64,000 bases of DNA, from assembly GCF_943371865.1 (NCBI RefSeq), contig NZ_CALRWL010000001.1, positions 248,001-312,000 on the forward strand. The letters are read 5' to 3'. Shown in pieces: positions 25,743 through 34,961 of the stretch (position 1 is its first letter; the number at the start of each line of letters is the position of its first letter). The notes below the pieces were generated by a model that was given only the letters and a program-made list of their open reading frames with translations, was not told the DNA's origin and ran no database searches. Source of the DNA: Azorhizobium sp943371865. GTDB lineage: Bacteria; Pseudomonadota; Alphaproteobacteria; Rhizobiales; Xanthobacteraceae. The translations under genes and the position numbers were made by a program.

Positions 25743-26273
25743 CTATCGCTGCGGCGGTACGCGGAAGATGCGCAGGATGATGGCCAGCATGGAATAATAG
25801 CCCAGCAATCCGGCCAGCTCGACCACCGCCTTTTCCCCGAACCGCGCCTGGGCCTGGGCGAACAGCGGATCGGGCACCTCGTTGGTGGCGAAGAAGGTGC
25901 GGGCGAAGGCGTAGATCAGGGCATCGTCCGGGTCGGCGAATGCCGGCTCGTGCCCGGCATCGATGGCGGCGATCACCGCATCGGGGACGCCGGCCTTGCG
26001 CGCTTCATGCTCATGCACCGACCATTCGTAGGTGGCGTCCCAGTGCTTGGCCACCACCAGGATCGCCAGTTCCGATAGCCGCGGCGGGAATTCGGTGTTG
26101 TAGCGGCAGAATACCCCCAGCGCCTGGGTGCGCTCGGTCAGTTCCGGGCTCTTGACCAGCGCCTGGAAGATATAGGGCACGCTCTGGCGCGGCCCGGCGG
26201 CGATGGTGTCGTACACCGCCCGCGCCGCGGCGGAGAGGCGGGCCGGGTCGATTTCCTGGAAACGGTCACTCAA
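25743..26273 (-). CDS. Carboxymuconolactone decarboxylase/AhpD-family protein
   Basis: 176 aa starting at TTG 26273 (SDRFQEIDPARL), chosen because AAAGGAT lies 6-7 nt upstream and no ATG is available. LSELAILVVAKHWDATYEWSVHEHEARKAGV is the CMD-family core; the HEHEA position lacks the CxxC of AhpD peroxidases, so a decarboxylase/hydrolase-like or unknown role is more likely. Last gene of the coxMSL-like/liv operon, 53 nt after the LivF ATPase. Expected role: a late step in catabolism of the imported or oxidised substrate, unproven. Confidence 0.8.
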   Translation of the reverse strand: MSDRFQEIDPARLSAAARAVYDTIAAGPRQSVPYIFQALVKSPELTERTQALGVFCRYNTEFPPRLSELAILVVAKHWDATYEWSVHEHEARKAGVPDAVIAAIDAGHEPAFADPDDALIYAFARTFFATNEVPDPLFAQAQARFGEKAVVELAGLLGYYSMLAIILRIFRVPPQR

Positions 26274-26326
26274 CGCGGGATCCTTTCGCGGCGGGGCAAG
26301 GCAGGGCAGGGGCCGCGCAGCGGCGA

Positions 26327-27031
26327 TCAGACCGCACAATATCGCTCCTGGATTTCGCTGTCTGCCAGCAGGGCAGCGGCGTCCCCGGCATGGACGATCT
26401 CGCCCTGGTCGAGAATATAGGCGCGGTCCGCCAGTTGCAGCGCGCGCTCCACATTCTGCTCCACCAGGAGGATGGTGAGGCCCTCGCGCTTCAGCCGGGC
26501 GAACAGCTCGAACATCTCGTCCACCAGCACCGGCATGATGCCCTCGGAGGGCTCGTCCAGCATGATGAGCTGCGGATCGGCGGCCATGGCGCGGGCGATG
26601 GCCAGCATCTGCTGCTCGCCGCCGGACAAGGTATCCCCCGCTTGATGCAACCGCTCCTTCAGACGCGGAAAGGTCTCGGCGATGCGGTCGATGATGAAGC
26701 TCTCGCGGGAGCGGTTGGGCGAGGCCACCAGCCCCAGCCGCAGATTGTCCAGCACGCTGAGGCCGGGCACGATGCGGCGGTCTTCCGGCACATAGGCCAG
26801 CCCGCGCGCCAGCCGTGTATGGGTGGGCTGGGCCAGGATGTCCTCGCCCTTGAAACGCACGCTGCCGGTGCGCTTGGCCACCAGCCCCATGATGGAGCGC
26901 AGCGTGGTGGTCTTGCCGGCGCCGTTGCGGCCGATGAGGCACACCGCCTCGCCTTCACCGACGGAAAATTCCACCCCCTGGAGCACATGGGCGCGCTTGT
27001 ACCAGGCGTTGAGATGGGAGACCTCAAGCAT
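26327..27031 (-). CDS. livF: Branched-chain-type ABC transporter ATP-binding protein LivF
   Basis: 234 aa. Walker A GRNGAGKTT (~33-41), LSGGEQQMLAIARA signature, LIMLDEPSEG Walker B and LLVEQN in place of a His switch, all LivF-typical. Separated from livG by 2 nt. Part of the Liv-type importer of the catabolic cluster; the ligand is probably the pathway substrate rather than an amino acid, since Liv-type systems in catabolic clusters often carry aromatic or organic acids. Confidence 0.93.
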   Translation of the reverse strand: MLEVSHLNAWYKRAHVLQGVEFSVGEGEAVCLIGRNGAGKTTTLRSIMGLVAKRTGSVRFKGEDILAQPTHTRLARGLAYVPEDRRIVPGLSVLDNLRLGLVASPNRSRESFIIDRIAETFPRLKERLHQAGDTLSGGEQQMLAIARAMAADPQLIMLDEPSEGIMPVLVDEMFELFARLKREGLTILLVEQNVERALQLADRAYILDQGEIVHAGDAAALLADSEIQERYCAV

Positions 27032-27033
27032 CG

Positions 27034-27813
27034 CTACACCGATTGTCCGAGATAGACGCGCCGCACCTCGTCATGGCGGCGGATGTCGTCGGGGGCGCCT
27101 TCCGCCAGCAAGGTGCCGTGGTGCAGCACCACGATGCGGTCGGAAATGCCCATCACCAGTTTCATCCGGTGCTCCACCAGGATCACGGTGCGTTCTTCAT
27201 TCAGCGCCAGGATCAGGTCCATCATCTCGCGGGCTTCCTGCGGGCTCATGCCGGCGGTGGGCTCGTCCAGCAACAGCACCCGCGGTTTGCAGGCCAGTGC
27301 CACGGCGATTTCCAGGCAGCGCTGCTGGCCATGGGCGAGGGTATCGGCCTGTTCGAACCGCCGGTCGGTGAGGCCGACGCGGGCGAGGAGCGCCATCACC
27401 TCGCCGTCCAGGTCCAGCGCATCCCGCGCGGCCCACAGGTTGAAGCGCGAGCGCAAGGCCTGTGCGGCGATGCGGACATTTTCGTGCACGCTCAATTTGG
27501 GAAACAGATTGGTGATCTGGAACGACTTGGCGATGCCCATGTGCGCCAATTGGTGCTGGGGCGTGTGGGTGATGTCCGTCCCATCCAGGAAGATGCGCCC
27601 CGAACTGGGCGGGAACGAGCCGGACAGCACATTGAAGAAGGTGCTCTTGCCGGCCCCGTTCGGGCCGATGATGGCGGTGAGCTGGCCGGCAAGGAAGCTG
27701 GCGGAAATGCCCGACAGCGCGGTGAAGCCGCCGAAGCGCTTGGTCACCGCCTCCGCCCGCAGGATCGGCTCGGGCACGAGGGAGGGGGAGGCGAGGGACG
27801 AGACGGCGCTCAT
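27034..27813 (-). CDS. livG: Branched-chain-type ABC transporter ATP-binding protein LivG
   Basis: 259 aa from the ATG at 27813, which overlaps the livM stop as ATGA. GPNGAGKST Walker A, LAHGQQRCLEIA signature, VLLLDEPTAGMSPQE Walker B and LVEHRM switch are intact. A longer frame to 27903 is livM DNA. Works with LivF under the LivHM permeases. Confidence 0.93.
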   Translation of the reverse strand: MSAVSSLASPSLVPEPILRAEAVTKRFGGFTALSGISASFLAGQLTAIIGPNGAGKSTFFNVLSGSFPPSSGRIFLDGTDITHTPQHQLAHMGIAKSFQITNLFPKLSVHENVRIAAQALRSRFNLWAARDALDLDGEVMALLARVGLTDRRFEQADTLAHGQQRCLEIAVALACKPRVLLLDEPTAGMSPQEAREMMDLILALNEERTVILVEHRMKLVMGISDRIVVLHHGTLLAEGAPDDIRRHDEVRRVYLGQSV

Positions 27814-28823
27814 GGCTTCACCCAATTCAGCAGGGAGCCCCAGATGCCTCTGGGAAAGAACAGGATCAGCACCACGAACAGCGTGCCCACCACCAATTGC
27901 CAATGCACGGTGATCACCGTCACCACATCCTGCAGCATGATGTAGACGAAGGCGCCGACGAAGCCGCCGAAGAAGGTGCCCATGCCGCCGAGCAAGGTCA
28001 TCATGAGGATGGTGGCGGAGTTGAAATAATGCAGCGTCTCGATGGGCACCACCGAGAGGTGGATGGCGTAGAGCGTGCCGGCGAACCCCGAGAACAGGCC
28101 GGACAGGATGAAGGCCAGCCAGCGGGTGCGGGCCACGTCATAACCGCAGGCGAGCGCGCGCTTCTCATTCTCGCGGATCGCCTCCAGCGTGGCGCCGAAG
28201 GGCGAGGCGAGGATGCGCGAGAACAGCCAGATGGCCACTGCCGCCATGGCGAACAGCACATAATATTTCACCGTCGGGTTGAGCATGTTCAGCTCCAGCC
28301 CGAACAGGGAAATGCGCGGCACCGTGACCCCGCGCAACCCGTCCTCGCCGCCGGTCATCGAGGTCCATTGATAGGCGGAATAATAGACCACCTGCGACAG
28401 CGCCAAGGTGATCATGGCGAAATAGATGCCGCGGGAGCGGATGGCGAACCAGCCGATGATCACCGAGGCCACGCCCGCCACCGCGATGCCGCAGGGGATG
28501 GCCAGGAACCACGGCACGCCGAACTTGGCGATGGGGATGCCGCAGCCATAGGCCCCGAGCCCGAACAGCGCCGCATGGCCGAACGACAGCATGCCCGCAT
28601 AGCCGAAGATGAGGTTGAACCCCATGGCATAGAGCCCGAAGATCAGGATGTTCACAGCCAGGGCCTGATAGGGCGTCAGCCACGGCAGGATGGCCAGCGC
28701 CACCAGCGCCGACAGCACCCGGTGCCGGGCGATGAAGGCGATGAGCGGCAGCGCCCGGCGCGCGCCGGTGGCGCGGGGGCGGGAGGCGGGCGCGCGCTTG
28801 CCCAGATAGGCGTCGGAGGTCAT
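27810..28823 (-). CDS. livM: Branched-chain-type ABC transporter permease LivM
   Basis: 337 aa membrane protein. The N-terminus is Arg-rich (residues 9-23) and cytoplasmic, followed by hydrophobic helices and the LivM motif GYAGMLSFGHAALFGLGAYG and loop EAIRENEKRALACGYD. Ends LFFPRGIWGSLLNWVKP, close to the family C-terminus. It begins 10 nt after livH. Forms the channel with LivH. Confidence 0.93.
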   Translation of the reverse strand: MTSDAYLGKRAPASRPRATGARRALPLIAFIARHRVLSALVALAILPWLTPYQALAVNILIFGLYAMGFNLIFGYAGMLSFGHAALFGLGAYGCGIPIAKFGVPWFLAIPCGIAVAGVASVIIGWFAIRSRGIYFAMITLALSQVVYYSAYQWTSMTGGEDGLRGVTVPRISLFGLELNMLNPTVKYYVLFAMAAVAIWLFSRILASPFGATLEAIRENEKRALACGYDVARTRWLAFILSGLFSGFAGTLYAIHLSVVPIETLHYFNSATILMMTLLGGMGTFFGGFVGAFVYIMLQDVVTVITVHWQLVVGTLFVVLILFFPRGIWGSLLNWVKP

Positions 28824-28833
28824 GGCGCGCTCC

Positions 28834-29709
28834 TCAATCCATCACGCCAGCGCGGCCGAACAGGCCGCGGGGACGAAACACCAGCACCACTGCCATCAGC
28901 AGGAACATGGAGAGGGTGGTCATCTGCGGGTAGAACAGCGAGGTCATGCTGACCGTGATGCCCACCAGGAGGCCGGCGATCACCGCCCCCAAGAGCGAGC
29001 CCATGCCGCCCACCACGGTAACCACGAACGCCTCCACCAGCACCGGCACGCCCATTTCCGGAAACACCCCGCGAATGGGCGCCGCCAGCACGCCGGCCAG
29101 CGCCGCAAGGCCGGTGCCGATGCCGAACACCACCAGCCAGACCCTGGACACATCCACCCCCAGCACCTGGACGATCTCCTGGTCGCGGGCGCCGGCGCGG
29201 ATGATGAGGCCGTAGGGGGTCTTCTCCAGGAACACCCACAGGGCCAGCAATATCAAAGCGGTGACGCCGATCAGGAACAGGCGGTATTTGGGAAAGAAGA
29301 AGATGCCCAGATCCACCGCGCCGGTGAGTTCCGCCGGGGCGCTGAAGGGAAAGCCCTCGGTGCCGGCGATGATGCGCACCAGCTCAAGTAGGATCAGGCC
29401 GAGGCCGAAGGTGAGCAGCAACGGATAATCGATGCCGCGGCCATAGAGCGGGCGGATCAGGAACCGCTCGCACACCATGCCGATGGCCCCCACCACCAAA
29501 GGCACGATCACCAGCGCCAGCCAGAAGTTGCCGGTATAGGCCATGACGGCGACGCCCACATAGGCGCCCACCATGAAGAACTGGCTATGGGCGAAATTGA
29601 CGATGGTCAGAAGACCAAAGATCAGCGACAGGCCGAGCGCCACCAGCACGAATATCGAGCCGAGCGCCACGCCGGTGAAGGCTTGGAGCAAAAGAAGATC
29701 AAGGGTCAC
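28834..29709 (-). CDS. livH: Branched-chain-type ABC transporter permease LivH
   Basis: 291 aa from GTG 29709 (VTLDLLLLQAFTGVALGSIF), chosen for GAAGG 7 nt upstream and the normal family N-terminus; an in-frame ATG at 29760 would add 17 non-hydrophobic residues and fall in the hairpin region. The LTIVNFAHSQFFMVGAYVG motif identifies LivH. Separated from the binding-protein gene by a gap with a strong hairpin. Confidence 0.92.
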   Translation of the reverse strand: MTLDLLLLQAFTGVALGSIFVLVALGLSLIFGLLTIVNFAHSQFFMVGAYVGVAVMAYTGNFWLALVIVPLVVGAIGMVCERFLIRPLYGRGIDYPLLLTFGLGLILLELVRIIAGTEGFPFSAPAELTGAVDLGIFFFPKYRLFLIGVTALILLALWVFLEKTPYGLIIRAGARDQEIVQVLGVDVSRVWLVVFGIGTGLAALAGVLAAPIRGVFPEMGVPVLVEAFVVTVVGGMGSLLGAVIAGLLVGITVSMTSLFYPQMTTLSMFLLMAVVLVFRPRGLFGRAGVMD

Positions 29710-29757
29710 GGTGGCACCTTCGTCTTGCCGCGGGCGGCAGGTCAGGACTGGCGCGGA

Positions 29758-29781
29758 CACAGGCGGCCGGGGCCGCCTGTG
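29758..29781 (-). other. Strong intercistronic hairpin between livJ-like and livH genes
   Basis: An 11-bp perfect stem (CACAGGCGGCC and complement) with a 2-nt spacer lies 10 nt past the binding-protein stop. No T-run follows. Same position as the hairpin at 3794-3823 in the amide importer, so it likely skews expression towards the binding protein. Confidence 0.6.
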
Positions 29782-29790
29782 GAGAGCAGC

Positions 29791-31068
29791 TCAGCTGTGG
29801 CCGAGTTCCTGGCAGGAGCGCAGGAACTGGTCCCCCGCCGGCTGGGTGGCGACGATCTTGAACACGTCGTTCGGCCCCTTTACCTCGGCCTGGGGCTTGG
29901 ATTCCACCACCAGCACTGACTGCACCGCCTGGTGGTCGCACTTGCGGTAAGTTTGCTCGCCCTTGTAGGCGTCGTATTTCAGCGTCTCCAGGGCGGCAAT
30001 CACCGCATCGGGATCGGTGCCGCCGGCCTTCTTCGCCCCTTCCAGCAAAGCATAGACGCCGGCAAAGCCCAGCGCGCCATAGTCGCTGGGCACCGCATTG
30101 TTATGCTTGGCGCGATAGGCGTCGTTCAGGCGCTTGGCGGAGGCGTATTCGCTCTCCAGGCCCCAATAATAATTGGCGCCGCCGATCACACCCTCGAACG
30201 GCCCCGCGCCGCCCGCCAGCCGCTGGGAGAACAGCAGCACCGGGAACACGATCTTCATCTGCTGCTTGAGGCCATAGTCGGTGGCCTGCTTCACCAGATT
30301 GAGCTGGTCGCGGCCGAAATTGCACACCACCAGCACATTGGGGCGGGCGGCCTGGATTCGCGGGAAGAAGGTGGAGAAATCCGCCTGCCCCAGCGGGTGC
30401 TTGATCTCCACCACATCCTCGATGCCGAATTCCTTGCCGGCGCGCTTGAAGCCGCGCTCCATCTCATGGCCATAGGCATAATCGGCGATGAGGAAGGCGA
30501 CCTTCTTGCCGAATTTCGGGAAGGCATAGCGGGCGACCGCGCCCGCGGTCATGTGCGGGTTCAGCGCCTCATGGAAGGTGTATTTGGAAAAGTCGGACAC
30601 CTGATTGATGCTGTCCGACTGGCTGATGGAATTGTAGATCACGCCCCGCTGCTTGGCGACCTGGTTCACCGAGAGCTGCACCGAGGCGGACAGCGAGCCG
30701 CACAGGAAATTCACCTTGTCGGATTCGATCAGCTCCAGCGCGCGGGTGGCGGCTTCGCCGGGGTCCAATTTGTCGTCGCGCACCAGCAGTTCCGCCATCC
30801 GGCCATTCAGCCCGCCCTTGTCGTTGAACTGGGCGATGGCGATCTGGGCGCAGCGCACCTGATCCTGGGCCTCGGTGGAATAGGGGCCGGAGAGCGGCAC
30901 CGGAAAGCCGATCTTGATCGGCCCGCTCTGGGCGCGGGCGCTGCGCAGAAATGCGGGCGCGGCGATGAGGGCGGCGCCGCCAAAAGCGGCGCCCTTCAAA
31001 AGCCCACGGCGGGAGAGGGCGGCGGTGGGTGGGGTTTTCAATGGCGTCTTGGCGTCAAACCTATCCAT
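29791..31068 (-). CDS. Liv-type ABC transporter substrate-binding protein (Tat signal)
   Basis: 425 aa. Twin-arginine signal LSRRGLLKGAAFGGAALIAAPAFL (residues ~18-41), cleavage near SARAQ. The mature part GPIKIGFPVPLSGPYSTEAQDQVRCAQIA and LCGSLSASVQLSVNQVAKQRGV is the Peripla_BP_6 fold. Tat export suggests folding or a cofactor before export, common for this clade in Proteobacteria. It sits between the molybdenum hydroxylase and livHMGF in one operon, 51 nt after the large subunit. Ligand not identifiable; aromatic or heterocyclic acid favoured by context. Confidence 0.9.
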   Translation of the reverse strand: MDRFDAKTPLKTPPTAALSRRGLLKGAAFGGAALIAAPAFLRSARAQSGPIKIGFPVPLSGPYSTEAQDQVRCAQIAIAQFNDKGGLNGRMAELLVRDDKLDPGEAATRALELIESDKVNFLCGSLSASVQLSVNQVAKQRGVIYNSISQSDSINQVSDFSKYTFHEALNPHMTAGAVARYAFPKFGKKVAFLIADYAYGHEMERGFKRAGKEFGIEDVVEIKHPLGQADFSTFFPRIQAARPNVLVVCNFGRDQLNLVKQATDYGLKQQMKIVFPVLLFSQRLAGGAGPFEGVIGGANYYWGLESEYASAKRLNDAYRAKHNNAVPSDYGALGFAGVYALLEGAKKAGGTDPDAVIAALETLKYDAYKGEQTYRKCDHQAVQSVLVVESKPQAEVKGPNDVFKIVATQPAGDQFLRSCQELGHS

Positions 31069-31119
31069 GGCGTGTTGCTCCCGGTCTGTGCCCGCTTTTG
31101 GTGCGGGCTTGGTTCGTCG

Positions 31120-33543
31120 TCAGGCGGCCGTTGGCGCGGCGCGCTTCAAAGCGGAAAGAATGCGGTCGGGGGAAAAGGGCATGGCGGTGAGCGTCACCCC
31201 CAGCGGGCTGAGTGCATCATTGATGGCGTTCATCACCGCCGCCGGTGCGCCCGCGGTGCCGGCCTCGCCGGCGCCTTTGGCGCCCAGCTCGCTGTCGGAG
31301 GTGGGCGAGACCACATGGGCGACCGCAATATCCGGCATTTCGCCGGCCATGGGTACCAGATAATCGGCCATGCTGGCATTGAGCATCTGCCCATCGCCAT
31401 CATAGACGCAGTGCTCATAGAGCGCGCCGCCCAGCCCCTGGACCACGCCGCCGCGCACTTGCTCGTCCACCAGTTGCGGATTGAGGATGGTGCCGCAATC
31501 CTCCACCACCCAATGCTTCAAGAGCCGCACGAAGCCGTGCTCCACCTCCAGATAGGAGGCCTGCACGCCATTGGTGAAGGCGAACGGATATTGTCGCGGC
31601 ACATAATGGCGCACCGCCATCATTTCCGCCTGGAAGCCGGTGGGCAGCGTATCGGGGCGGAAATAGACGATGCGGCCCAGTTCCGCCAAGGACATGCGCT
31701 CGCGGGCATCCAGCGCGTCCACCACCGTGCCGCCTTGCACGTCCAGGGTTGCGGGATCGGCCTGGAGGATGGCGCCGGCCACGGTGAGAATGTTGGCTTT
31801 GAGCGCCTTGCCCGCCTGCCAGGCGGCTTCGCCGCCGATGCCGGCGGCGCGCGAGGCCCAGGTGCCGCCGCCATAAGGCGTGTTGTCGGTGTCGCCGGTG
31901 ATGACCCGCACCCGCTCCAGCGGCACGCCGAGCGCGGTGGCCACCACTTGCGCGATCACCGCCTCGGTGCCCTGGCCCTGCTCGGTGACGCTGATCTGGC
32001 AGGTGATGGCGCCGGTGGCATCCATCTTCACCGCCGCCCCGTCCTGGGACGAGATGCGCGCCCCGCCCACCCCGTAGAAAGCGGCGCCGGGATTGGTGAT
32101 CTCGATGAAGCTGGCAAAGCCGATGCCGCGATAGATGCCGCGCGCCCGCGCCTCCGCCTGGTCGCGGCGCAGGGCGGCGTAGTCCATCATCCCCAGCAGT
32201 TTATCCAATGCCGCATGGTGGGAGAGCGCCTCGAACTTCAGGCCGGAGGCCGAGGCGCAGGGATAGGCATCATCCCGCACCAGATTCTTGCGGCGGATCT
32301 CCACCGGGTCCATGCCGATGCGCCGGGCCGCCAGATCCACCAGCCCCTCGGTGACGGCGGTGGCGATGGGATGGCCCACGGCGCGATATTGCGAGGTGGG
32401 GGTCTTGTTCTGGAACACCACCCGCGCCCGCGCCCGATAATTGGGGCAGGTGTAGGGGCCGCCGGTGAGGTTCACCACCTGGTTGGCCTCCACCGCGCTG
32501 GTGCGCGGATAGACCGAATAGGGGCCGATGCCGGTGACATCGTCGATCTCGAAGGCGGTGATGGTGCCGTCGGCCATCACGCCGATGCGGCCCTTCACCT
32601 GATGGTCGCGGGCGTGGATGTCGGAGACGAAGCTCTCCAGCCGGTCGGCGACGAATTTCACCGGGCGCTTCAGATGCTTGGACAAGGCGGCGGTGGCCAT
32701 CTCGTCCGCATAGACATGCACCTTGATGCCGAACGAGCCGCCCACATCCTTGCACACCACCCGCACCTGCGCCTCCTCCAGGCCGAGGTGGAGCGCCAGG
32801 ATATTCTGCATCATGTGCGGCGCCTGGGTGCCCAGATAGGCGGTGAGGCGGCCGGTGCCGGGCTGATAGTCGGCCACCATGGCGCGCGGCTCCAGCGTCA
32901 CGCCCGTATGGCGGCCGAAGCCGAAGTCCGCCTCCACGATATGATCGGCGGTGGCGAAGGCTCCGTCCGGGTCGCCGGCGGAGAGGCGGCGCTCGAAGGC
33001 GAGATTGTCGCCCAAGTCGGGATGGATGACCGGCGATCCGGGCTCCAAAGCGGCGAACATGTCGGCGACCACCGGCAGCGGCTCGTAGTCGATCTCCACC
33101 AGCTCGGCGGCATCTTCGGCCAAGGCGCGGCTGCGGGCGAGCACCGCCACCAGCGCCTCGCCCTGCCAGCAGGCGCGATCCACGGCGAGCGCATGCTGCG
33201 GCGCCGATTTCAGCCCCGCCAGATGGCTGAGCACCCCCACCCACGGGGTGCAGACCTTGGCCAGCTCCGCCCCCGTCACCACCGCCGCGACGCCCGGTGC
33301 GGCCTTGGCGGCCATGGTGTCGATGGCGCGGATGCGGGCATGGGCATAAGGCGAGCGCACATAGACCACATGCAGCATGCGCGGCAGCACAAGGTCGCTC
33401 ACATATTCCCCGCGCCCCTGGGTGAGGCGGGCGATGTTCGGGCGCGGCACCGAGCGGCCGATATAGGAGTTGGGCCGGTCCAGCGCCGAGAGTCCGGGGG
33501 CGGTGTCGTGCGGCGTGCCGGGGGTGTCGAGGCCCTTGGTCAT
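31120..33543 (-). CDS. Molybdenum hydroxylase large subunit, CoxL/xanthine-dehydrogenase family
   Basis: 807 aa. Ald_Xan_dh_C (residues ~25-145; GRGEYVSDLVLPRMLHVVYVRS) and the Mo-binding domain; KDVGGSFGIKVHVYADE is the conserved Mo-cofactor loop and GAKGAGEAGTAGAP holds the catalytic Glu (~760). The loop over the active site reads TSQYRAVGHP. True CO dehydrogenases have AYRCSF there and form-II proteins AYRGAG, so CO oxidation is unlikely; hydroxylation of a heterocycle or aldehyde is expected. The ATG at 33543 overlaps the small subunit (ATGA). Confidence 0.9.
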   Translation of the reverse strand: MTKGLDTPGTPHDTAPGLSALDRPNSYIGRSVPRPNIARLTQGRGEYVSDLVLPRMLHVVYVRSPYAHARIRAIDTMAAKAAPGVAAVVTGAELAKVCTPWVGVLSHLAGLKSAPQHALAVDRACWQGEALVAVLARSRALAEDAAELVEIDYEPLPVVADMFAALEPGSPVIHPDLGDNLAFERRLSAGDPDGAFATADHIVEADFGFGRHTGVTLEPRAMVADYQPGTGRLTAYLGTQAPHMMQNILALHLGLEEAQVRVVCKDVGGSFGIKVHVYADEMATAALSKHLKRPVKFVADRLESFVSDIHARDHQVKGRIGVMADGTITAFEIDDVTGIGPYSVYPRTSAVEANQVVNLTGGPYTCPNYRARARVVFQNKTPTSQYRAVGHPIATAVTEGLVDLAARRIGMDPVEIRRKNLVRDDAYPCASASGLKFEALSHHAALDKLLGMMDYAALRRDQAEARARGIYRGIGFASFIEITNPGAAFYGVGGARISSQDGAAVKMDATGAITCQISVTEQGQGTEAVIAQVVATALGVPLERVRVITGDTDNTPYGGGTWASRAAGIGGEAAWQAGKALKANILTVAGAILQADPATLDVQGGTVVDALDARERMSLAELGRIVYFRPDTLPTGFQAEMMAVRHYVPRQYPFAFTNGVQASYLEVEHGFVRLLKHWVVEDCGTILNPQLVDEQVRGGVVQGLGGALYEHCVYDGDGQMLNASMADYLVPMAGEMPDIAVAHVVSPTSDSELGAKGAGEAGTAGAPAAVMNAINDALSPLGVTLTAMPFSPDRILSALKRAAPTAA

Positions 33544-34061
33544 GCTCCGGCCTCCGCGCGGGCTTGGTCCGCGCGCGCCTTGGCGGTGCTCTCCACCGCA
33601 TCGATGATGGCGTGATAGCCGGTGCAGCGGCAGTAATTGCCGGACAGATGCTCGCGGATGGCGTCCCGCTCCGGCACGCCGCCGTCCGCCAGCAGTTCGG
33701 CGGCGGCCATCAGCATGCCGGGGGTGCAGAAGCCGCATTGCAGCGCATTGCGATGGTGGAAGGCCTGTTGCAGATCGGCGATCTCGCCGCTGTCGCTGAG
33801 GCCCTCGATGGTCTCCACCTGCGCGCCCTCGCATTGGGCGGCCAGGATCAGGCAGGCGCGCACGATGGCGCCATCGAGCCGCACGGTGCAGGCGCCGCAG
33901 ACCCCGTGCTCGCAGCCCAGGTGGGTGCCGGTGAGGCCCAGCGTCTCGCGCAGGAAATCCGCCAGGCTTCGGCGGGCTTCCACCTCTTCTTCCACCGCCG
34001 CGCCATTGACCACGAGGCGCAAGGTGAGGTGTTCGCGGGCCGGGGGGAGGGTGCCGGTCAT
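33540..34061 (-). CDS. Molybdenum hydroxylase [2Fe-2S] subunit, CoxS type
   Basis: 173 aa. Cys50, 55, 58 and 70 (CEHGVCGAC...C) and Cys109, 112, 144 and 146 (CGFC...CRC) bind the two [2Fe-2S] clusters. Overlaps the FAD subunit (upstream) and the large subunit (downstream) by 4 nt each, so the M-S-L order is translationally coupled. Relays electrons from the Mo centre to FAD. Confidence 0.93.
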   Translation of the reverse strand: MTGTLPPAREHLTLRLVVNGAAVEEEVEARRSLADFLRETLGLTGTHLGCEHGVCGACTVRLDGAIVRACLILAAQCEGAQVETIEGLSDSGEIADLQQAFHHRNALQCGFCTPGMLMAAAELLADGGVPERDAIREHLSGNYCRCTGYHAIIDAVESTAKARADQARAEAGA

Positions 34062-34921
34062 GCCACGGGCTCCGTCAATTGCCCGGCCACCTGCCGCAGC
34101 AGCACGCCGGCCAGATGCAGGCGGGTGTCGCGGCTGGCCTGGATGTCCGTGGGTGGATCGAGGTCGTCCTCCAGCGCCGCCACGGCGGCGTCCAGGGGCA
34201 AGGCGTCCAGCGGCGCGCCCTCCAGCGCGGCCTCGGCGGTGCGGGCGCGCACCGGCGTCGCGCCGACGCTGAAATAGACCAGGCGAACCTCTGTGAGGCG
34301 CCCGTCCACCGCCCGGGCGCTGGCGGCAAGGCCCACCAGCGCATAATCGCCCGCCCGGCGGGCAAATTCCGCAAAGCCCACCCGCCGGTCCGGTGTATGG
34401 CCGGGAATGCGCAGCGCGGTCAGCATTTCGCCCTGGGCCAAGGCGGTCTCGTAGAGGTCGTGGAAGAAATCGTCGGCGGCCACCGTGCGCGGGCCATCCA
34501 GGCCGGCGATCTCCACCGCGCCGCCCAGAGCCAGCAGGCAGGCGGGCATTTCGGCGGCGGGATCGGCGAAGGCGACGGAGCCGCCCAGCGTGCCGCGGTT
34601 GCGGATGGCCGCATGGGCCACGTGCGGCAAGGCGCGGGCCAGCAACGGCGCGGAAATAGCAAGCAAGGGATGACGCAGGGCCTGCGCATAGCGCACCAGG
34701 GCGCCGATGCGCAGATCCTCGCCGCTGTGCTCCAGCTCAGCAAGGCCGGGCACCCCATTGATGTCCACCAGCACGCTGGGCTTGGCGAGCCGCATATTGA
34801 GCATGGCCATCAGGCTCTGGCCGCCCGCGATGATGCGCGCGTCCTCGCCATGCTGTGCGAGCATGGCGGTTGCCTCCTCGACCGAACGCGCTTTCGCAAA
34901 AGCGAAAGTGGCTGGCTTCAC
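34058..34921 (-). CDS. Molybdenum hydroxylase FAD-binding subunit, CoxM type
   Basis: 287 aa from GTG 34921 (KPATFAFAKARSVEEA), with AAGGGAGA 6 nt upstream; an ATG at 34951 has no ribosome site. FAD motifs RIIAGGQSLMAMLNMRLAKP and AIRNRGTLGGSVAFADPAAE are complete. First gene of a long operon: FAD subunit, FeS subunit, Mo subunit, binding protein, livHMGF, CMD protein. A TetR-type palindrome lies 41 bp before the start, overlapping the expected promoter. Confidence 0.92.
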   Translation of the reverse strand: MKPATFAFAKARSVEEATAMLAQHGEDARIIAGGQSLMAMLNMRLAKPSVLVDINGVPGLAELEHSGEDLRIGALVRYAQALRHPLLAISAPLLARALPHVAHAAIRNRGTLGGSVAFADPAAEMPACLLALGGAVEIAGLDGPRTVAADDFFHDLYETALAQGEMLTALRIPGHTPDRRVGFAEFARRAGDYALVGLAASARAVDGRLTEVRLVYFSVGATPVRARTAEAALEGAPLDALPLDAAVAALEDDLDPPTDIQASRDTRLHLAGVLLRQVAGQLTEPVA

Positions 34922-34961
34922 GGGCGTTCTCCCTTGCCGTCGTCGATGCAACGGTTATTGT

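Noticed and set aside
29712..29729. TGGCAC...TTGCC resembling a sigma-54 promoter
   Set aside because: GG-to-GC spacing is 12, not 10, and it lies on the wrong strand for livH.
29932..33615. Very long plus-strand open frame (1227 codons) opposite the Mo hydroxylase and Liv binding-protein genes
   Set aside because: It is antisense to genes with clear motifs, is rich in His/Gly/Arg/Ala as expected of the reverse frame in GC-rich DNA, and has no domain.
31120..34921. Aerobic CO dehydrogenase (coxMSL) for carbon monoxide oxidation
   Set aside because: The active-site loop lacks the Cys-containing AYRCSF motif and no cox accessory genes follow.
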